Positions 8,440 to 17,727 of a stretch of DNA of 64,000 bases are shown here, piece after piece (the stretch's first letter is position 1; each line of letters starts with the position of its first letter). A program made the position numbers and the translations under genes. The notes below the pieces were generated by a model, which searched no databases, had not been told where the DNA came from, and saw only the letters and a list, made by a program, of their open reading frames with translations. The stretch comes from Hyphomicrobiales bacterium (GTDB lineage Bacteria; Pseudomonadota; Alphaproteobacteria; Rhizobiales; Xanthobacteraceae), in NCBI GenBank assembly GCA_017305715.1, contig JAFKKG010000026.1, forward strand, positions 84,312 to 148,311, given 5' to 3'.

Positions 8440-11214
8440 ATGACTGCGCCCCTCCCCGCTACGGATACTTCCATCTCCAAACTGGATTACGCGCTAGACG
8501 CGCGGCGCCGCGGCATGCGCATCTTTCCCATGTTGCCGGACAGTTCTGTCACAGCCTCGGCAGAAGCATACTGCAATCCAACCGACGATGAAGCCAAAAT
8601 ACGCGAATGGTGGGCGGCCGATCCGACTCACAACATTGGCATCGCAACGGTGGAGCTTCTAGTCCTGCGCACCAGCACGGCGAAGGCGTCCGCGGAGCTG
8701 GGCCAATTGATTTCTGTCATGCTAGGCGACACACCGAAAACTACGCGGATTATTCATTTTGTCGGCCGCAAGTCCCCCGGGTTTTTGATCTTCTCATTGC
8801 CGTCGGGCGCCCGCGTAGCTGAACGTGAAATCCTCCCTGGCGTTCGCGTGCTCTCAGATGATGACGCGATCCTTGGGCCCGGCTCGGAGATCAACGAGCT
8901 GGAATCCATCTTCGCCAACGAGCGCTCCGTTGCACCCGCCCCGTCCTGGCTGATCGAAATGTGCGGCGTGACGCTGCCGGAAAGCAATCTAATGAACACT
9001 AATGTCGTCTCGATGCCGCGGCAGACCGCGGCCGAAATCGCCTCAAAAACGCAAGTCGAACGGGCTAAAGATGCAGCTGCACGACTGCACATGAGCGTTT
9101 TTCCCGTGCACGCTTATGAAGACCCCGGCCCTGACGCCACGCCTGAACAGCGCCTTGTGGCTGCCAAGAAGGCAAAAACACCGCTCATCAAAGACTGGCA
9201 AAACCAAGCATCGCAAGACCCTGCTAAAATTGAAGAGATGTGGCGGCAATATCCGAACGCCAATATTGGCGGCGTGACGCGGGACCACATCGTCGTTGAT
9301 CTCGACCCACGCAATGGCGGCGAAGAAACGATGGCAGCCCTCCTAGCCGTCGAACACTTCCCCGACACCGCGGCAACCCGCACACAGAGCGGCGGCCGAC
9401 ATTTGATTTACGTGGCACCGAATGGTCCCGTAAAGGGCGGAACAGGCAAGCTCGGCCCCGGCGTCGATATCAAGGCGCGCGGCGGTTATGTCCTGTTACC
9501 AGGATCGACGATCGAGGGTCGACCGTACGAATTCGAGATCTCGCGACCGCCGGCGTTCGCGCCACAATGGATCGTCGACCGGTGCGCTGCCGCCAAAGAT
9601 AGGACCGATACGGCTGGAAAGCGCGTCGTAGAGGAAGACGATACCGCGCGCGAGATGTTTGTGGCTTGGATCCGCGAGCATGCCCCGTGCGCCGAACTTG
9701 GCGAAATCGACGACCGGACATTCCTAGTTTCCGCAAGGGGGTACGACTTTGGGTGTTCAGAATCCACGGTGCTTGAGCTCGTGCACGAATGGAACGACAC
9801 CCACTGCAACGGACTCGGCGATTTGGAACGCCTGCCCGTGGTAGTCGAATCTGCGGGCCGGAACCGGGACAAGGCAATCGGATCTAGCCATCCTCTCGCG
9901 CCAGGGTTCGAGGCAGTAGAGATCGACCAAACGATGCGGCCGGGCCCTGTCGCGCGCAACGCCGCTCCGGCGCCGCCGGCGACGGGGCTCGCCACACCGC
10001 TGCTGCAATTCGATCCCGTCGGACTTGAGCTCCGCCCTTGGGTCATTCCTGGTTTTGCTTGTCGAGGGCGTGTCACGCTCCTCGCCGGACCCGGCGGTGT
10101 GGCCAAGTCGACCTATTATCTCATGGTGGCCGTCGCGACCGTCTCCGGCCGCAGTGACATCTGCGGCTTTCCAATCTTGAAGCGCGAACGCGTGTGGGTC
10201 TGGAATCAAGAAGATGACATTGCGGAGATGCAACGCCGCGTCGCCGCGATAATGAAAGAGTTCAATGTCTCCTGGGACGACCTCAAGGACGAGGACGGCT
10301 CGCCCATGTTGTATCTCGACTCCGGCGTCGACAAACCGTTAATGCTGGCCAATCGTTCCGCCGAGCATTCAATTGTCCCAGGCAAGCAGGTAGCCGACGT
10401 CATCGCCACCGCAAAGGCGAACCGGATCGCGGTGCTGATCCTGGACCCGTTGGTAGAATTCCACGAGGCTTCGGAGAACGATAACGTCCAGATGAGGGCT
10501 GTAGTTGGCCAGGTGCGTCGGATAGCGGTGGAGGCGGACTGCGCCACGATGCTCTCGACCCACACCCGGAAGCCACCGGTTGCCTCCTCAGACGGCTTTG
10601 CGGGCGAGATGGACGCCGCCCGCGGCGCCAGCGCTCAGCTTGGCGTCGTCCGGATCGGGGCGACCATCTTCAGCATGTCTCCGAAGCAAGCCAAGGACCA
10701 TCGGCTTGCCGAGGGGACGACGCATCTCGATTACGTCCGGATCGATATCGCCAAGAATAACCTGGCACCGGTGTTACCGGATCCGATCTGGTTCAGGCGT
10801 GTGGGTGTGCGCGTGGGCGGCGGGTTTGAGCAGAACGGCGAAAGTGTGGGGGTGCTCCGGCCGGTGACCCTCGATAAGAAGGTAGCCACGTCTTCATCGA
10901 TGCACCTTCCCAGCCTGCTGGCAGAAATCATCGCCACCAAGTTGAGCTGGGAGAAACATTTCAAGGTGTCCGAGGTGCTGGCGTGCGCGACGCCGGCGCA
11001 GCAGGCCTTGTTTGGGGACAAGAAGAACCGCGCCAGATGCATCGCGGACGCGTTTGACGGCGCCGACGCGTGCCCGACGGAGGCTGGAATTCTCACGAAG
11101 ACATCAGCCCGGGGCAAGGAAATGACCCTGCATCTACGGCGGACTTCCTCACTTCCTCAGCCGCCGAAAAAGGGAGGAAGAGGTTCTGAAAATGACGACG
11201 ACACAGAGACTTAA
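8440..11214 (+). CDS. Primase-polymerase/AAA ATPase with two Prim-Pol domains
   Basis: 924 residues (ATG 8440; TTG 8434 also possible). Residues about 10-180 are a Prim-Pol-like domain whose metal and nucleotide motifs are gone: after NIGIAT the usual D-x-D reads LRT, and the S-G-G-x-H motif is absent. Residues about 210-390 are a second, intact Prim-Pol domain with DLD near 286-288 and SGGRH near 316-320. A RecA/RepA-like ATPase follows, with Walker A GPGGVAKST near 549 and Walker B VLILDP near 666, then a histidine motif (STHTRK). Such primase-helicases start replication of plasmids and phage satellites. The C-terminal tail is charged, and its codons contain the first iterons of the downstream array. 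Confidence 0.9.
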   Translation: MTAPLPATDTSISKLDYALDARRRGMRIFPMLPDSSVTASAEAYCNPTDDEAKIREWWAADPTHNIGIATVELLVLRTSTAKASAELGQLISVMLGDTPKTTRIIHFVGRKSPGFLIFSLPSGARVAEREILPGVRVLSDDDAILGPGSEINELESIFANERSVAPAPSWLIEMCGVTLPESNLMNTNVVSMPRQTAAEIASKTQVERAKDAAARLHMSVFPVHAYEDPGPDATPEQRLVAAKKAKTPLIKDWQNQASQDPAKIEEMWRQYPNANIGGVTRDHIVVDLDPRNGGEETMAALLAVEHFPDTAATRTQSGGRHLIYVAPNGPVKGGTGKLGPGVDIKARGGYVLLPGSTIEGRPYEFEISRPPAFAPQWIVDRCAAAKDRTDTAGKRVVEEDDTAREMFVAWIREHAPCAELGEIDDRTFLVSARGYDFGCSESTVLELVHEWNDTHCNGLGDLERLPVVVESAGRNRDKAIGSSHPLAPGFEAVEIDQTMRPGPVARNAAPAPPATGLATPLLQFDPVGLELRPWVIPGFACRGRVTLLAGPGGVAKSTYYLMVAVATVSGRSDICGFPILKRERVWVWNQEDDIAEMQRRVAAIMKEFNVSWDDLKDEDGSPMLYLDSGVDKPLMLANRSAEHSIVPGKQVADVIATAKANRIAVLILDPLVEFHEASENDNVQMRAVVGQVRRIAVEADCATMLSTHTRKPPVASSDGFAGEMDAARGASAQLGVVRIGATIFSMSPKQAKDHRLAEGTTHLDYVRIDIAKNNLAPVLPDPIWFRRVGVRVGGGFEQNGESVGVLRPVTLDKKVATSSSMHLPSLLAEIIATKLSWEKHFKVSEVLACATPAQQALFGDKKNRARCIADAFDGADACPTEAGILTKTSARGKEMTLHLRRTSSLPQPPKKGGRGSENDDDTET

Positions 11215-11306
11215 CCCTCGACTTCCTCACGTGAGGAAGTTGGGTTGAGGAAGTCGGGGTCCAACTAGCTGAAAACAAAGGATTTCCCAACTTCCTCACT
11301 TCCTCT
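11143..11306. repeat. Iteron-like array, candidate replication origin
   Basis: Seven copies of the 9-mer ACTTCCTCA or its complement lie in 164 bp: direct at 11143, 11151, 11221 and 11290, at 11298 with one final mismatch, and inverted at 11232 and 11246. The pairs at 11143/11151 and 11290/11298 repeat every 8 bp, sharing one base. The 11221/11232 pair makes a perfect 20-bp palindrome centred on CACGTG. The array begins inside the last codons of the primase gene and runs into the following gap. Iterons beside a Rep/primase gene are the usual layout of replication origins in plasmids and satellites. Function is inferred. Confidence 0.65.
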
Positions 11307-11434
11307 CCCTACGGGAGTTCGTCTCTGATGAAGACGAGAACAAACACCACGCAGGACACTGGCCGATTCCAGAAAAGGAAAGCCGCTTCGCCGCCGGCGC
11401 CCACCAGACCGATCCACCATTGAGTTTCTCAAAC

Positions 11435-11938
11435 ATGCGACGACCAAACCCCTCGCCCACTGGCAGCAGATTCAAAGTCCGCGGCCAGATCTACATTCAG
11501 ACCGGCGCCTTCTTCCACCCCATGAGTAATGACCGCGAGGTTCGCGTCCTCGAGCTCGCCACGACCTGCGCGGATTGCGAACAGCCTTTCTAGGCCACCG
11601 CCTCGATGCGCCAGATCAAAACCCGGCAGTTGGTCAGGCGCTGCCCCGAGTGCCGGAAGGTGAATACCGGACCCGTGCCGATCGTTGAGCCGGCGAAGCG
11701 CAAGCCGGTCAAAAAGAGGCCCGCTGGCCGCAAAGCTGTAGGGGTGCTGCGGGCGCCCACCGGGGCGCGCGCGAGGCCACCAGAGCGAGTCACTTTGTTG
11801 GAAGTCCGGGCTGTCGACCTGCAACCGGGTGAAGCGCCAGCGACTGCGCTGCACCGGGTGTCGTCGGTGCCGAACGAGCCGGCCGGACCACCCCAGCCAA
11901 CAGCCGGCTACCGCAACATGTTGGCCATGCTGGATTGA
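11435..11938 (+). pseudogene. Zinc-ribbon protein gene with in-frame amber codon
   Basis: One frame runs from ATG 11435 to TGA 11936-11938 (168 codons) with a single TAG at 11591-11593. The part before it ends LELATTCADCEQPF and the part after reads RQIKTRQLVRRCPECRK, so the two C-x2-C halves of one zinc ribbon lie on either side of the stop. Frame, composition and the Cys pairs all continue across the TAG, so this is a nonsense mutation (or read-through) in one gene. An ATG at 11606 would give only the 110-residue C-terminal piece with half a zinc site. The C-terminal region is basic and Pro/Arg-rich, as in nucleic-acid binding proteins. Confidence 0.75.
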
Positions 11939-12113
11939 GCGACCGCCGCGCGACACCGTAGAGTCCCCCCGCGGAAGGCACGGGTGCCGTAATGGGCGAA
12001 CCCGGCGGGTCGTGTCTAATGTTTGCGTGCTATCTAAATTGTAGCGCTGACGCGTCATGCGTCCGCGCCACGGGTTCGCTCCACAAAATTGCAACGCAGG
12101 ATTTCTAAACGAA

Positions 12114-12638
12114 ATGCCACATTTCGAGCTCGACCCGACGTCGATTTGGGACGCAATCGCCCGGCTCGCGGACGAGCGAGACCACAGCTGGCGGTATACA
12201 AAGAAAGGCGACAAACGGCTTCTTTGCGACATTGCGGCGTCGGTAGCGGCCAGGAAGCGCAACAGGGCGGCAAGACAACAGGTCGCGACTGACCGCACCC
12301 TGGCGGCCGCTCGCGCGCGCAATCTTGACCGCGCCCTGCCCGGCCAATCGATCGCCGACCGCATGTTACGCGCGATGCAGCCCGGCGAATGGTACGGCCA
12401 AGGGGATATAGCTCGCCTGGCCGGTGTCAGCGCGAGCGCGCGAAGCAAGGTGCATCAGGTGCTGATGCGCCGCGGTTGGGTCGAGAAGGCCCGCAATCCC
12501 GCTTTTGCAGGGATCCTCGATCCGTGGTCGATTATGGCCGGCGCCGAGCCCGAACCACTGCACCTGTTTCGACTGACGGAATCGGGATTGAAGGTGAAAG
12601 CGGCGTTGCCGGCAGACGAGTGTCAGTCTTCGCCCTGA
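12114..12638 (+). CDS. Winged-helix-like DNA-binding protein
   Basis: 174 residues from ATG 12114; an in-frame ATG at 12057 would add 19 residues. The N-terminal half is helical and very Arg/Ala-rich. About residues 85-150 look like a winged helix: QPGEWYGQGDIARLAGVSAS, SKVHQVLMRRGWVEKARNP, then a LFRLTESGLKVK strand. No sensor domain. Probably a small island regulator. The gene converges on the membrane-peptide gene at 12623 and overlaps it by 16 bp. Confidence 0.7.
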   Translation: MPHFELDPTSIWDAIARLADERDHSWRYTKKGDKRLLCDIAASVAARKRNRAARQQVATDRTLAAARARNLDRALPGQSIADRMLRAMQPGEWYGQGDIARLAGVSASARSKVHQVLMRRGWVEKARNPAFAGILDPWSIMAGAEPEPLHLFRLTESGLKVKAALPADECQSSP

Positions 12639-12793
12639 CGAACGAGGCGCCATATCGCGCCAAACACAAACAAGAAGCCGAAGAAAACCCCGTGGCCGTA
12701 ACCGCTCACAGACCCGTCGTCGCGCCAAAGGTGCGGCACGTTGTATATCAGCATCGTTAGGCCGAGCGCGGCCAATGCGGCGGCTAACTTCAT
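12623..12793 (-). CDS. Small membrane protein (56 aa)
   Basis: ATG at 12791-12793 read on the minus strand, with GGAG 7 nt upstream; TGA at 12623-12625. The product has two hydrophobic segments (about residues 3-18, KLAAALAALGLTMLIY, and 34-49, HGVFFGFLFVFGAIWR), joined by a short loop with DDGSVSG. It should be an inner-membrane hairpin. Function unknown. It overlaps the end of the convergent winged-helix gene. Confidence 0.6.
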   Translation of the reverse strand: MKLAAALAALGLTMLIYNVPHLWRDDGSVSGYGHGVFFGFLFVFGAIWRLVRQGED

Positions 12794-13194
12794 TGTTCTG
12801 CTCCAAGCGCAAGGTGAAGCGATTCAGTTCTCTGCCGGCTGCCACGAGGGACCTCCCCCCGTGGCGCGGTTTCCTTTTAGACCGGCGTTTTGCTTGTTCG
12901 TTTTGCCGCTGCTTTTCTTCGAGCAGATGGCCGCATGGCTTCATCAGCCGTTAGCAGCTCAAAGATTTTTAGACCGACCGCAGTGGTCACGTCCGCGTCC
13001 AAGCTCATATGAACGTCCCCAGATGGAAGAAAGTCTACCGAATATTTCATTTGGGCATCTCCTGGATGAACCCGGCGCGCCCAAAGTGAGAGTGGGAATC
13101 AAAGGTTGTCAAAGCGGGATTGTGGATACACGAAGAGAACTGAGAGATACGAAGATCCCGCCGCGAGAAATCGCGGCGGGCCAGCTCGGGATTG
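12794..13194. other. Non-coding stretch with strong hairpin
   Basis: 401 bp without a convincing gene. It ends with a perfect 10-bp stem and GAAA loop (13157-13180), described separately. Confidence 0.4.
13157..13180 (-). terminator. Strong GC hairpin behind the 13195 gene
   Basis: CCCGCCGCGA (13157-13166), loop GAAA, then the exact complement (13171-13180). It lies 15 bp past the stop of the minus-strand gene at 13195. No T tract follows on the minus strand, so it may be a Rho-assisted terminator or an RNA-stabilising hairpin. Confidence 0.5.
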
Positions 13195-13542
13195 TTAGGC
13201 CGCTTGAATAGCTACCCTCGCTCGCAAGTCCCGGAATTCAAGCGCAAGCGCCTGTGGGACACAGGCATCAATCAGCCAGTTGCCGCCCTGAACTGGCTCG
13301 GCGATATCGAAGCTAAATTCCGGTCGATCGTGGCAGCGCACGGGTGCGTGCGGACACGCCGGCGTTTTCAGTTCGTTGTACTTTGTGATCAACTGCATGA
13401 ACTCCGCGGCCAGGGTCACCGACACACACGCGTCGACCAGTACAAAGCCTCGTTTGTCCGGGGCAGAAACGTCGAAACCGTAGTCGAGGTTCATGTCGGA
13501 TAAAGAGGACCTGAGCGGAAACTGCAGGATGGTGGCAGACAT
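13195..13542 (-). CDS. Hypothetical soluble protein (115 aa)
   Basis: 115 residues, ATG at 13542 with AGGTG about 7 nt upstream. It seems to have an internal repeat: GFVLVDACVSVTLAAEFMQL and NWLIDACVPQALALEFRDL are similar, about 55 residues apart, which suggests a duplicated small domain. No signal or membrane segment. I know no family. It stands alone between two non-coding stretches. Confidence 0.65.
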   Translation of the reverse strand: MSATILQFPLRSSLSDMNLDYGFDVSAPDKRGFVLVDACVSVTLAAEFMQLITKYNELKTPACPHAPVRCHDRPEFSFDIAEPVQGGNWLIDACVPQALALEFRDLRARVAIQAA

Positions 13543-14028
13543 ATTTTACACCTATCTCCGCCTTGAGAGCGGATTGCGTCCCGGTGCTCAAAGACCGGTG
13601 TAGCTGGTCTACGGGCGTCTTTGGGCTTTCACCTTGGACATGCACGCGCGTCACCGGGACACTGATTTGAGGAACTACACGACAGGGCTTGAGACCCATG
13701 CTCGCCAGTAACTCGTACTTTTCTATTCGTCAACTAAGCCATTGATTTAAAATGACTTTTTCTCTCAGTTCTCTACAAAATTTGCGAGCCAGATCGACCA
13801 CAAGTGATTGAATCGAAACCGAGAAAGCAACGCGAAAATTTATTTCCGCAATCTCAACAAACTCGACATCGCGCGTTCGTAAGCCATACGGAAAACCCCG
13901 GTGCACGTCGGATGAGTGCGCCGTTGTAAACGCTCACTTTCTTCGTGGCCGAATTGGTATCCGTAAATCAGTTGTTTTCCGTATAAGGCGGACGTATGAA
14001 TGGGGAGAGGCTTATTTGGAGCACGGGC
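13543..14028. other. AT-richer non-coding stretch upstream of serine recombinase
   Basis: 486 bp with no gene I can support. Bases about 13720-13880 are visibly AT-richer than the surroundings. Such a stretch before a resolvase gene would be a natural place for its promoter and res-type sites, but I could not define paired sites by eye. Confidence 0.4.
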
Positions 14029-14616
14029 ATGAAGCGAGTAGCGCTGTATTTGCGGGTCAGCACCGATAGTCAGACAACTGAAAACCAGCGGCGCGAGCTA
14101 CGGGCGGTTGCGAAACGCTCCGATTGGCAAATCGTCAAGGTCTATGAGGATGCCGGTATCAGCGGTGCCAAGGGACGCGATAGGCGCCCCGGCCTGGATG
14201 CGATGATGAAGGCGGTCAACGCGAAAGAATTTGACATGGTCGCGGCGTGGTCAGTCGACCGACTTGGCCGTTCGCTCACGGATCTGCTGGCAATTTTACA
14301 GGCGCTCCGCGACAAAGGCGTCGACCTCTTCCTGCATCAGCAGGGTTTGGACACCTCCACCTCCGCCGGCCGTGCCATGTTCCAGATGCTCGGCGTGTTC
14401 GCCGAATTCGAACGGGGCATCATTCGAGAGCGCGTCAACGCTGGCCTGGCGCGAGCTCGAGACAGAGGCACGAAGTTGGGTCGCCCGCGTACCACGCCGG
14501 CAGTTGAGAAGAAAATTCAACGACTGCGCGACAAGGACATGGGTATCCTGAAAATCGCACGCACTCTTGGCATCGGGACGAGCGTAGTGCAGCGCGTTGT
14601 CGACGGCCTAAGCTAA
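14029..14616 (+). CDS. Serine recombinase (resolvase/invertase type)
   Basis: 195 residues from ATG 14029 (an ATG at 13996 would add 11). The catalytic Ser11 is in MKRVALYLRVSTDSQ, followed by the conserved SVDRLGRSLTDLL and FAEFERGIIRERV motifs of the resolvase domain, then a short C-terminal helix-turn-helix (MGILKIARTLGIGTSVVQRV). The size and domain order match Tn3-type resolvases and DNA invertases (Hin/Pin). It may resolve dimers or belong to a lost transposon; no Tn3 transposase is present. Confidence 0.93.
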   Translation: MKRVALYLRVSTDSQTTENQRRELRAVAKRSDWQIVKVYEDAGISGAKGRDRRPGLDAMMKAVNAKEFDMVAAWSVDRLGRSLTDLLAILQALRDKGVDLFLHQQGLDTSTSAGRAMFQMLGVFAEFERGIIRERVNAGLARARDRGTKLGRPRTTPAVEKKIQRLRDKDMGILKIARTLGIGTSVVQRVVDGLS

Positions 14617-15080
14617 ACCAGCGTCAACGTCGGTGTGCCCCACAGCTCGACGCCGACCGGCGCCGCGTCATCGTTCGCCCGCCCTACCCCCTGGCACCCC
14701 CACCCCGGCCCCCGGTCGCTCCAGCTAAAGACGCCGTATCACCGCTCCGCTAGTGCAAGATTTTTTGAAAATTCCGGCCCAGGTGGCGCGTCGCTGAAGC
14801 AGACGCCCGCCGAGGACACCGCCCTACCCCGCCGGCAGGGGGCGGATCAGTGAGGAGACAACGTCGCAATGTCTTCCGACTAGTGCGCAAAAATTTGAGT
14901 TTTCTGGACACAGCTCTGCGTCGCCGGTGGTGCGCGCACTAGGCGGTCCTGCGAGGCCACAACGGTAATCCCCACTTTGAACATGACTGCATCGAGCAAT
15001 CGTGCTAGATTTTGAACTTGCGCTGCTGCCTTCCGGAATTCGCGACACCGGCCTCTCAACTTCATTTTTGAGGCGTCTGG
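14617..15080. other. Non-coding stretch
   Basis: 464 bp between the serine recombinase and the phage-like gene. It includes C-rich segments around 14685-14720 and no frame with a good start and ribosome binding site. I see nothing definable. Confidence 0.4.
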
Positions 15081-16727
15081 ATGCCCCGAATTGTTAATGC
15101 CTACGAAGGAAACTCCGCGATTGGAAAATCGCTCGCCGACCTTGGCGAGGCCATATTCGGCAATCAAGCCAGAGACGAAGTCTATCGTCAGACCGCTTTC
15201 CGCAAGAAGCGGGAAAACGACAACGCGGAGCCCCTCGCCGCGGCCGTCCGCGACGGCAACCGCAACAGCATTGGCTATTACGGCGTGCTCGCAGGCAAGA
15301 CTGGCCAAGACGCCGGCGATTACGGCCGCTTCTCCGCTGCGAACCACGCGACGAATTTCGACGACCCCCGACTGGCCATCTCGATGTTGGGCGCCGGCGG
15401 CGCCGCGGCGAATACGCCAATTGGCCAGCGCCGATCGCTCGACAACACCATCGCCACCACCGGCATGAACAATGCGACGACGCTGGAAAGTCAGCGGATA
15501 GCCTCGGACCGGGCGCGAGAAACGCAGCTAGCGATTGATGGTCGCACGCTCACCCCCATCATCGACGAAAACGGCGTTGCGCGCTACGCGCCAAAGTCGC
15601 AGGCCGTAGGCGGCGAAGCGCCGATGTCGACGGACAGTGTGGTTGCAGGCATGCTGCGCCGCCAAGCGGTGGCCGCGCAGCCGGCCGCGCCTGGAGTAGA
15701 CCCGCTCGGCACCATTGATCTTCGAATCTTGAAAAAGGCCGGCCTCGACTTGCCGGAACAGTCACTCGTGCACCCGACCACCGGTCAAACCGCGATCTCG
15801 AGAGACGGCGGCCGCACCGCGATCCTTCCAGACGGCCGAACCATCCCCGCCTTGGGCTTCCAGCCGGTTGGCCAAGACGCAGCCCTGGCCCAGGCACGCG
15901 ACAATGGCGTCCGCGAGAGCGCCGCGCGGCCGCTGGTGATCGGAGATCCCACCAAGAGCCAGGCTGCGGCGGATGCCGCCAAGACGTCCGGAGTTGGTCC
16001 TGCATTCACGACCGAGCTAAACCGCACCCTGGGCTCGATTCCGGGCGCGACGGCGGCCATCAAGGGCCTCAGCGGTTCTCCGGAGATCGCTCCGGAGACG
16101 CAACACGCGCGCTCCTCGCAGGATATCCGCAACAACCAGGCGCGAGCGGTCCTGCTCGGCGGCCCAGGTCGGCAAACGGTTCAGGCTCAGAAGTGGGTCA
16201 ACGATCTCATCCCGCAGGGGAATGCGCTCGCCAATCCGGCGACCGAGGCGGCCAAGATTCCGACGATTGTCAGCGCGCTCAAAGGCGACCACGATCAGAT
16301 CCGTCAGCTTGTCGCGGATCCGAACACGTTGCCGGCCGAGCGCATCAAACTGGTGCAGCAACTCCACCAGATCGAGAACACGATCCGCATGTACACCGAG
16401 CCCCAGCAGCCCGCTGTGCAGTCGCAAGCCGCCGCTGCCCCGGCTGCTCCCAATGGTGCGCCCCCTGCGGCCGCCAGCGCGCAGCCGACACAGACCGCCA
16501 CCAACCCCCAGACTGGCCAGAAGATGGGGCTCATCAACGGACAATGGGTGCCGATGTCGAGCGCCGACACCGCCGTTGGGAAGGCGCCGGCGCCGCCGCT
16601 GAATGGCACCAAGTCCGCCGGTGATCCACTGTCACAGGCTCGAGACGCCATCGCCCGTGGTGCGGATCCCGCAGCCGTCAGACAGCGGCTCCAGCAGAAC
16701 GGGATCGATCCGGCACGGCTCAACTGA
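15081..16727 (+). CDS. Large Ala/Gln-rich phage-structural-like protein
   Basis: 548 residues, ATG 15081 with GAGG 8 nt upstream. The N-terminal 130 residues (IGKSLADLGEAIFGNQARDEVYR..., YYGVLAGKTGQDAGDYGRFSAAN, DDPRLAISMLGAGGA, TPIGQRRSLDNTIATTGMNNA) resemble internal or ejection-type virion proteins of podophages in Rhizobiales. The rest is low-complexity, Ala/Pro/Gln-rich, with a short helical end (QARDAIARGADPAAVRQRL). No neighbouring capsid, portal or terminase gene exists, so it is an orphan. The family call rests on memory of similar prophage proteins. Confidence 0.6.
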   Translation: MPRIVNAYEGNSAIGKSLADLGEAIFGNQARDEVYRQTAFRKKRENDNAEPLAAAVRDGNRNSIGYYGVLAGKTGQDAGDYGRFSAANHATNFDDPRLAISMLGAGGAAANTPIGQRRSLDNTIATTGMNNATTLESQRIASDRARETQLAIDGRTLTPIIDENGVARYAPKSQAVGGEAPMSTDSVVAGMLRRQAVAAQPAAPGVDPLGTIDLRILKKAGLDLPEQSLVHPTTGQTAISRDGGRTAILPDGRTIPALGFQPVGQDAALAQARDNGVRESAARPLVIGDPTKSQAAADAAKTSGVGPAFTTELNRTLGSIPGATAAIKGLSGSPEIAPETQHARSSQDIRNNQARAVLLGGPGRQTVQAQKWVNDLIPQGNALANPATEAAKIPTIVSALKGDHDQIRQLVADPNTLPAERIKLVQQLHQIENTIRMYTEPQQPAVQSQAAAAPAAPNGAPPAAASAQPTQTATNPQTGQKMGLINGQWVPMSSADTAVGKAPAPPLNGTKSAGDPLSQARDAIARGADPAAVRQRLQQNGIDPARLN

Positions 16728-17727
16728 CCGCCGACGGTGATCCAGAACGGGCACAAGTACATCAGCCTGACGGGGGCTACCAGTGAGGCTTACCGATCTG
16801 ACGTGAGACGATCATACGTGCGGCGGCTAACCTCGGCATCTTGCGTGGGGTCTTCAAGAGAAGCGCGATTTCCCTGCCAATACGAGTGCACTTCAATCAC
16901 AAAATCCGAAGGACCGGCCGCGCAGGCCGGCGTTGCCGCCGCTCATGAAAACCTGCGGCAAGAGCCGAAATGCCTTTCCAAACGGGTGACGCTAGGCGAG
17001 AGCGACCGAACCGGGAGCATTATGGTGAAACAACTTCTAGCTGGCGCCCTGCTCTGCGCGGCATCTAATTCGCCGACGGCGCAAACGAACGCCGCTAGAC
17101 AATTGCTCAAATCCCGCGTCGGGGTGACTTTGAAAGTGGTTGTGCAGGACATCGTTAGCACGATAATGCAGTTGAGCCGGTCTCCACTCGTTCGGCCCAC
17201 ATCGTTTCGGGCGCAGCAATCACCAAGCCGCTTTTTTTTGTCGCCAAACATCCGTCGGCCCCCCATGGCGCGCCGTTGTCTTTGCCGATCGCATGGGCGC
17301 GACGGCCTTCGTTGAATTGAATGTCGACGCCCCTCCCCCCATCGGCCTGCTTAGGGTTCAGAAGGATATGCGCGTGATCAGATCAACGCACTCGATAAAT
17401 CCCCTGGGCAGGTTCTGGCGGCATCCCCGAGTGCAGTTGTGTGCACTAGGACGCGCTGAGATAAAACGCCACACTCAACAACCCCGCCCGCTGCCGGGGA
17501 GATGTACCACTTGGTCGCATCAACGCGATGTTACGAATCGCCACGGGTCGAACCGGTTGCCACCCCGAATATTGGTAAATCCGAATTGTTTCGGCGTTGC
17601 CGTCTTGAAACCTGCTTGCGCCGCGCGCCCGGTTGTTCCAAACAGGTTAGGCAACCATTCGACTCACAACGTGTCCCACGCCACGCCGGCAAGAGATCGG
17701 CGACGTGGGAGCCTTCGGAGAAGCTCA
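16728..17727. other. Non-coding or decayed 1-kb stretch
   Basis: 1,000 bp with no intact gene. A frame from ATG 17022 begins like a signal peptide (MVKQLLAGALLCAASNSPTAQ), then becomes a basic sequence of no sensible character, so it could be the start of a decayed secreted-protein gene. A CCGGCC/GGCCGG hairpin lies near 16914-16930. Its right end holds the ribosome binding site of the HipA-like gene. Confidence 0.4.

Noticed and set aside
11143-11306. CRISPR array
   Set aside because: The repeated unit is only 9 bp, occurs in both orientations with irregular gaps and has no spacers; it fits iterons, not CRISPR. No other array is visible in the window.
16737-17315. 192-codon plus-strand frame after the phage-like gene
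   Set aside because: Starts immediately after the preceding stop without a ribosome binding site and has random composition (Ser/Arg/Cys-rich).
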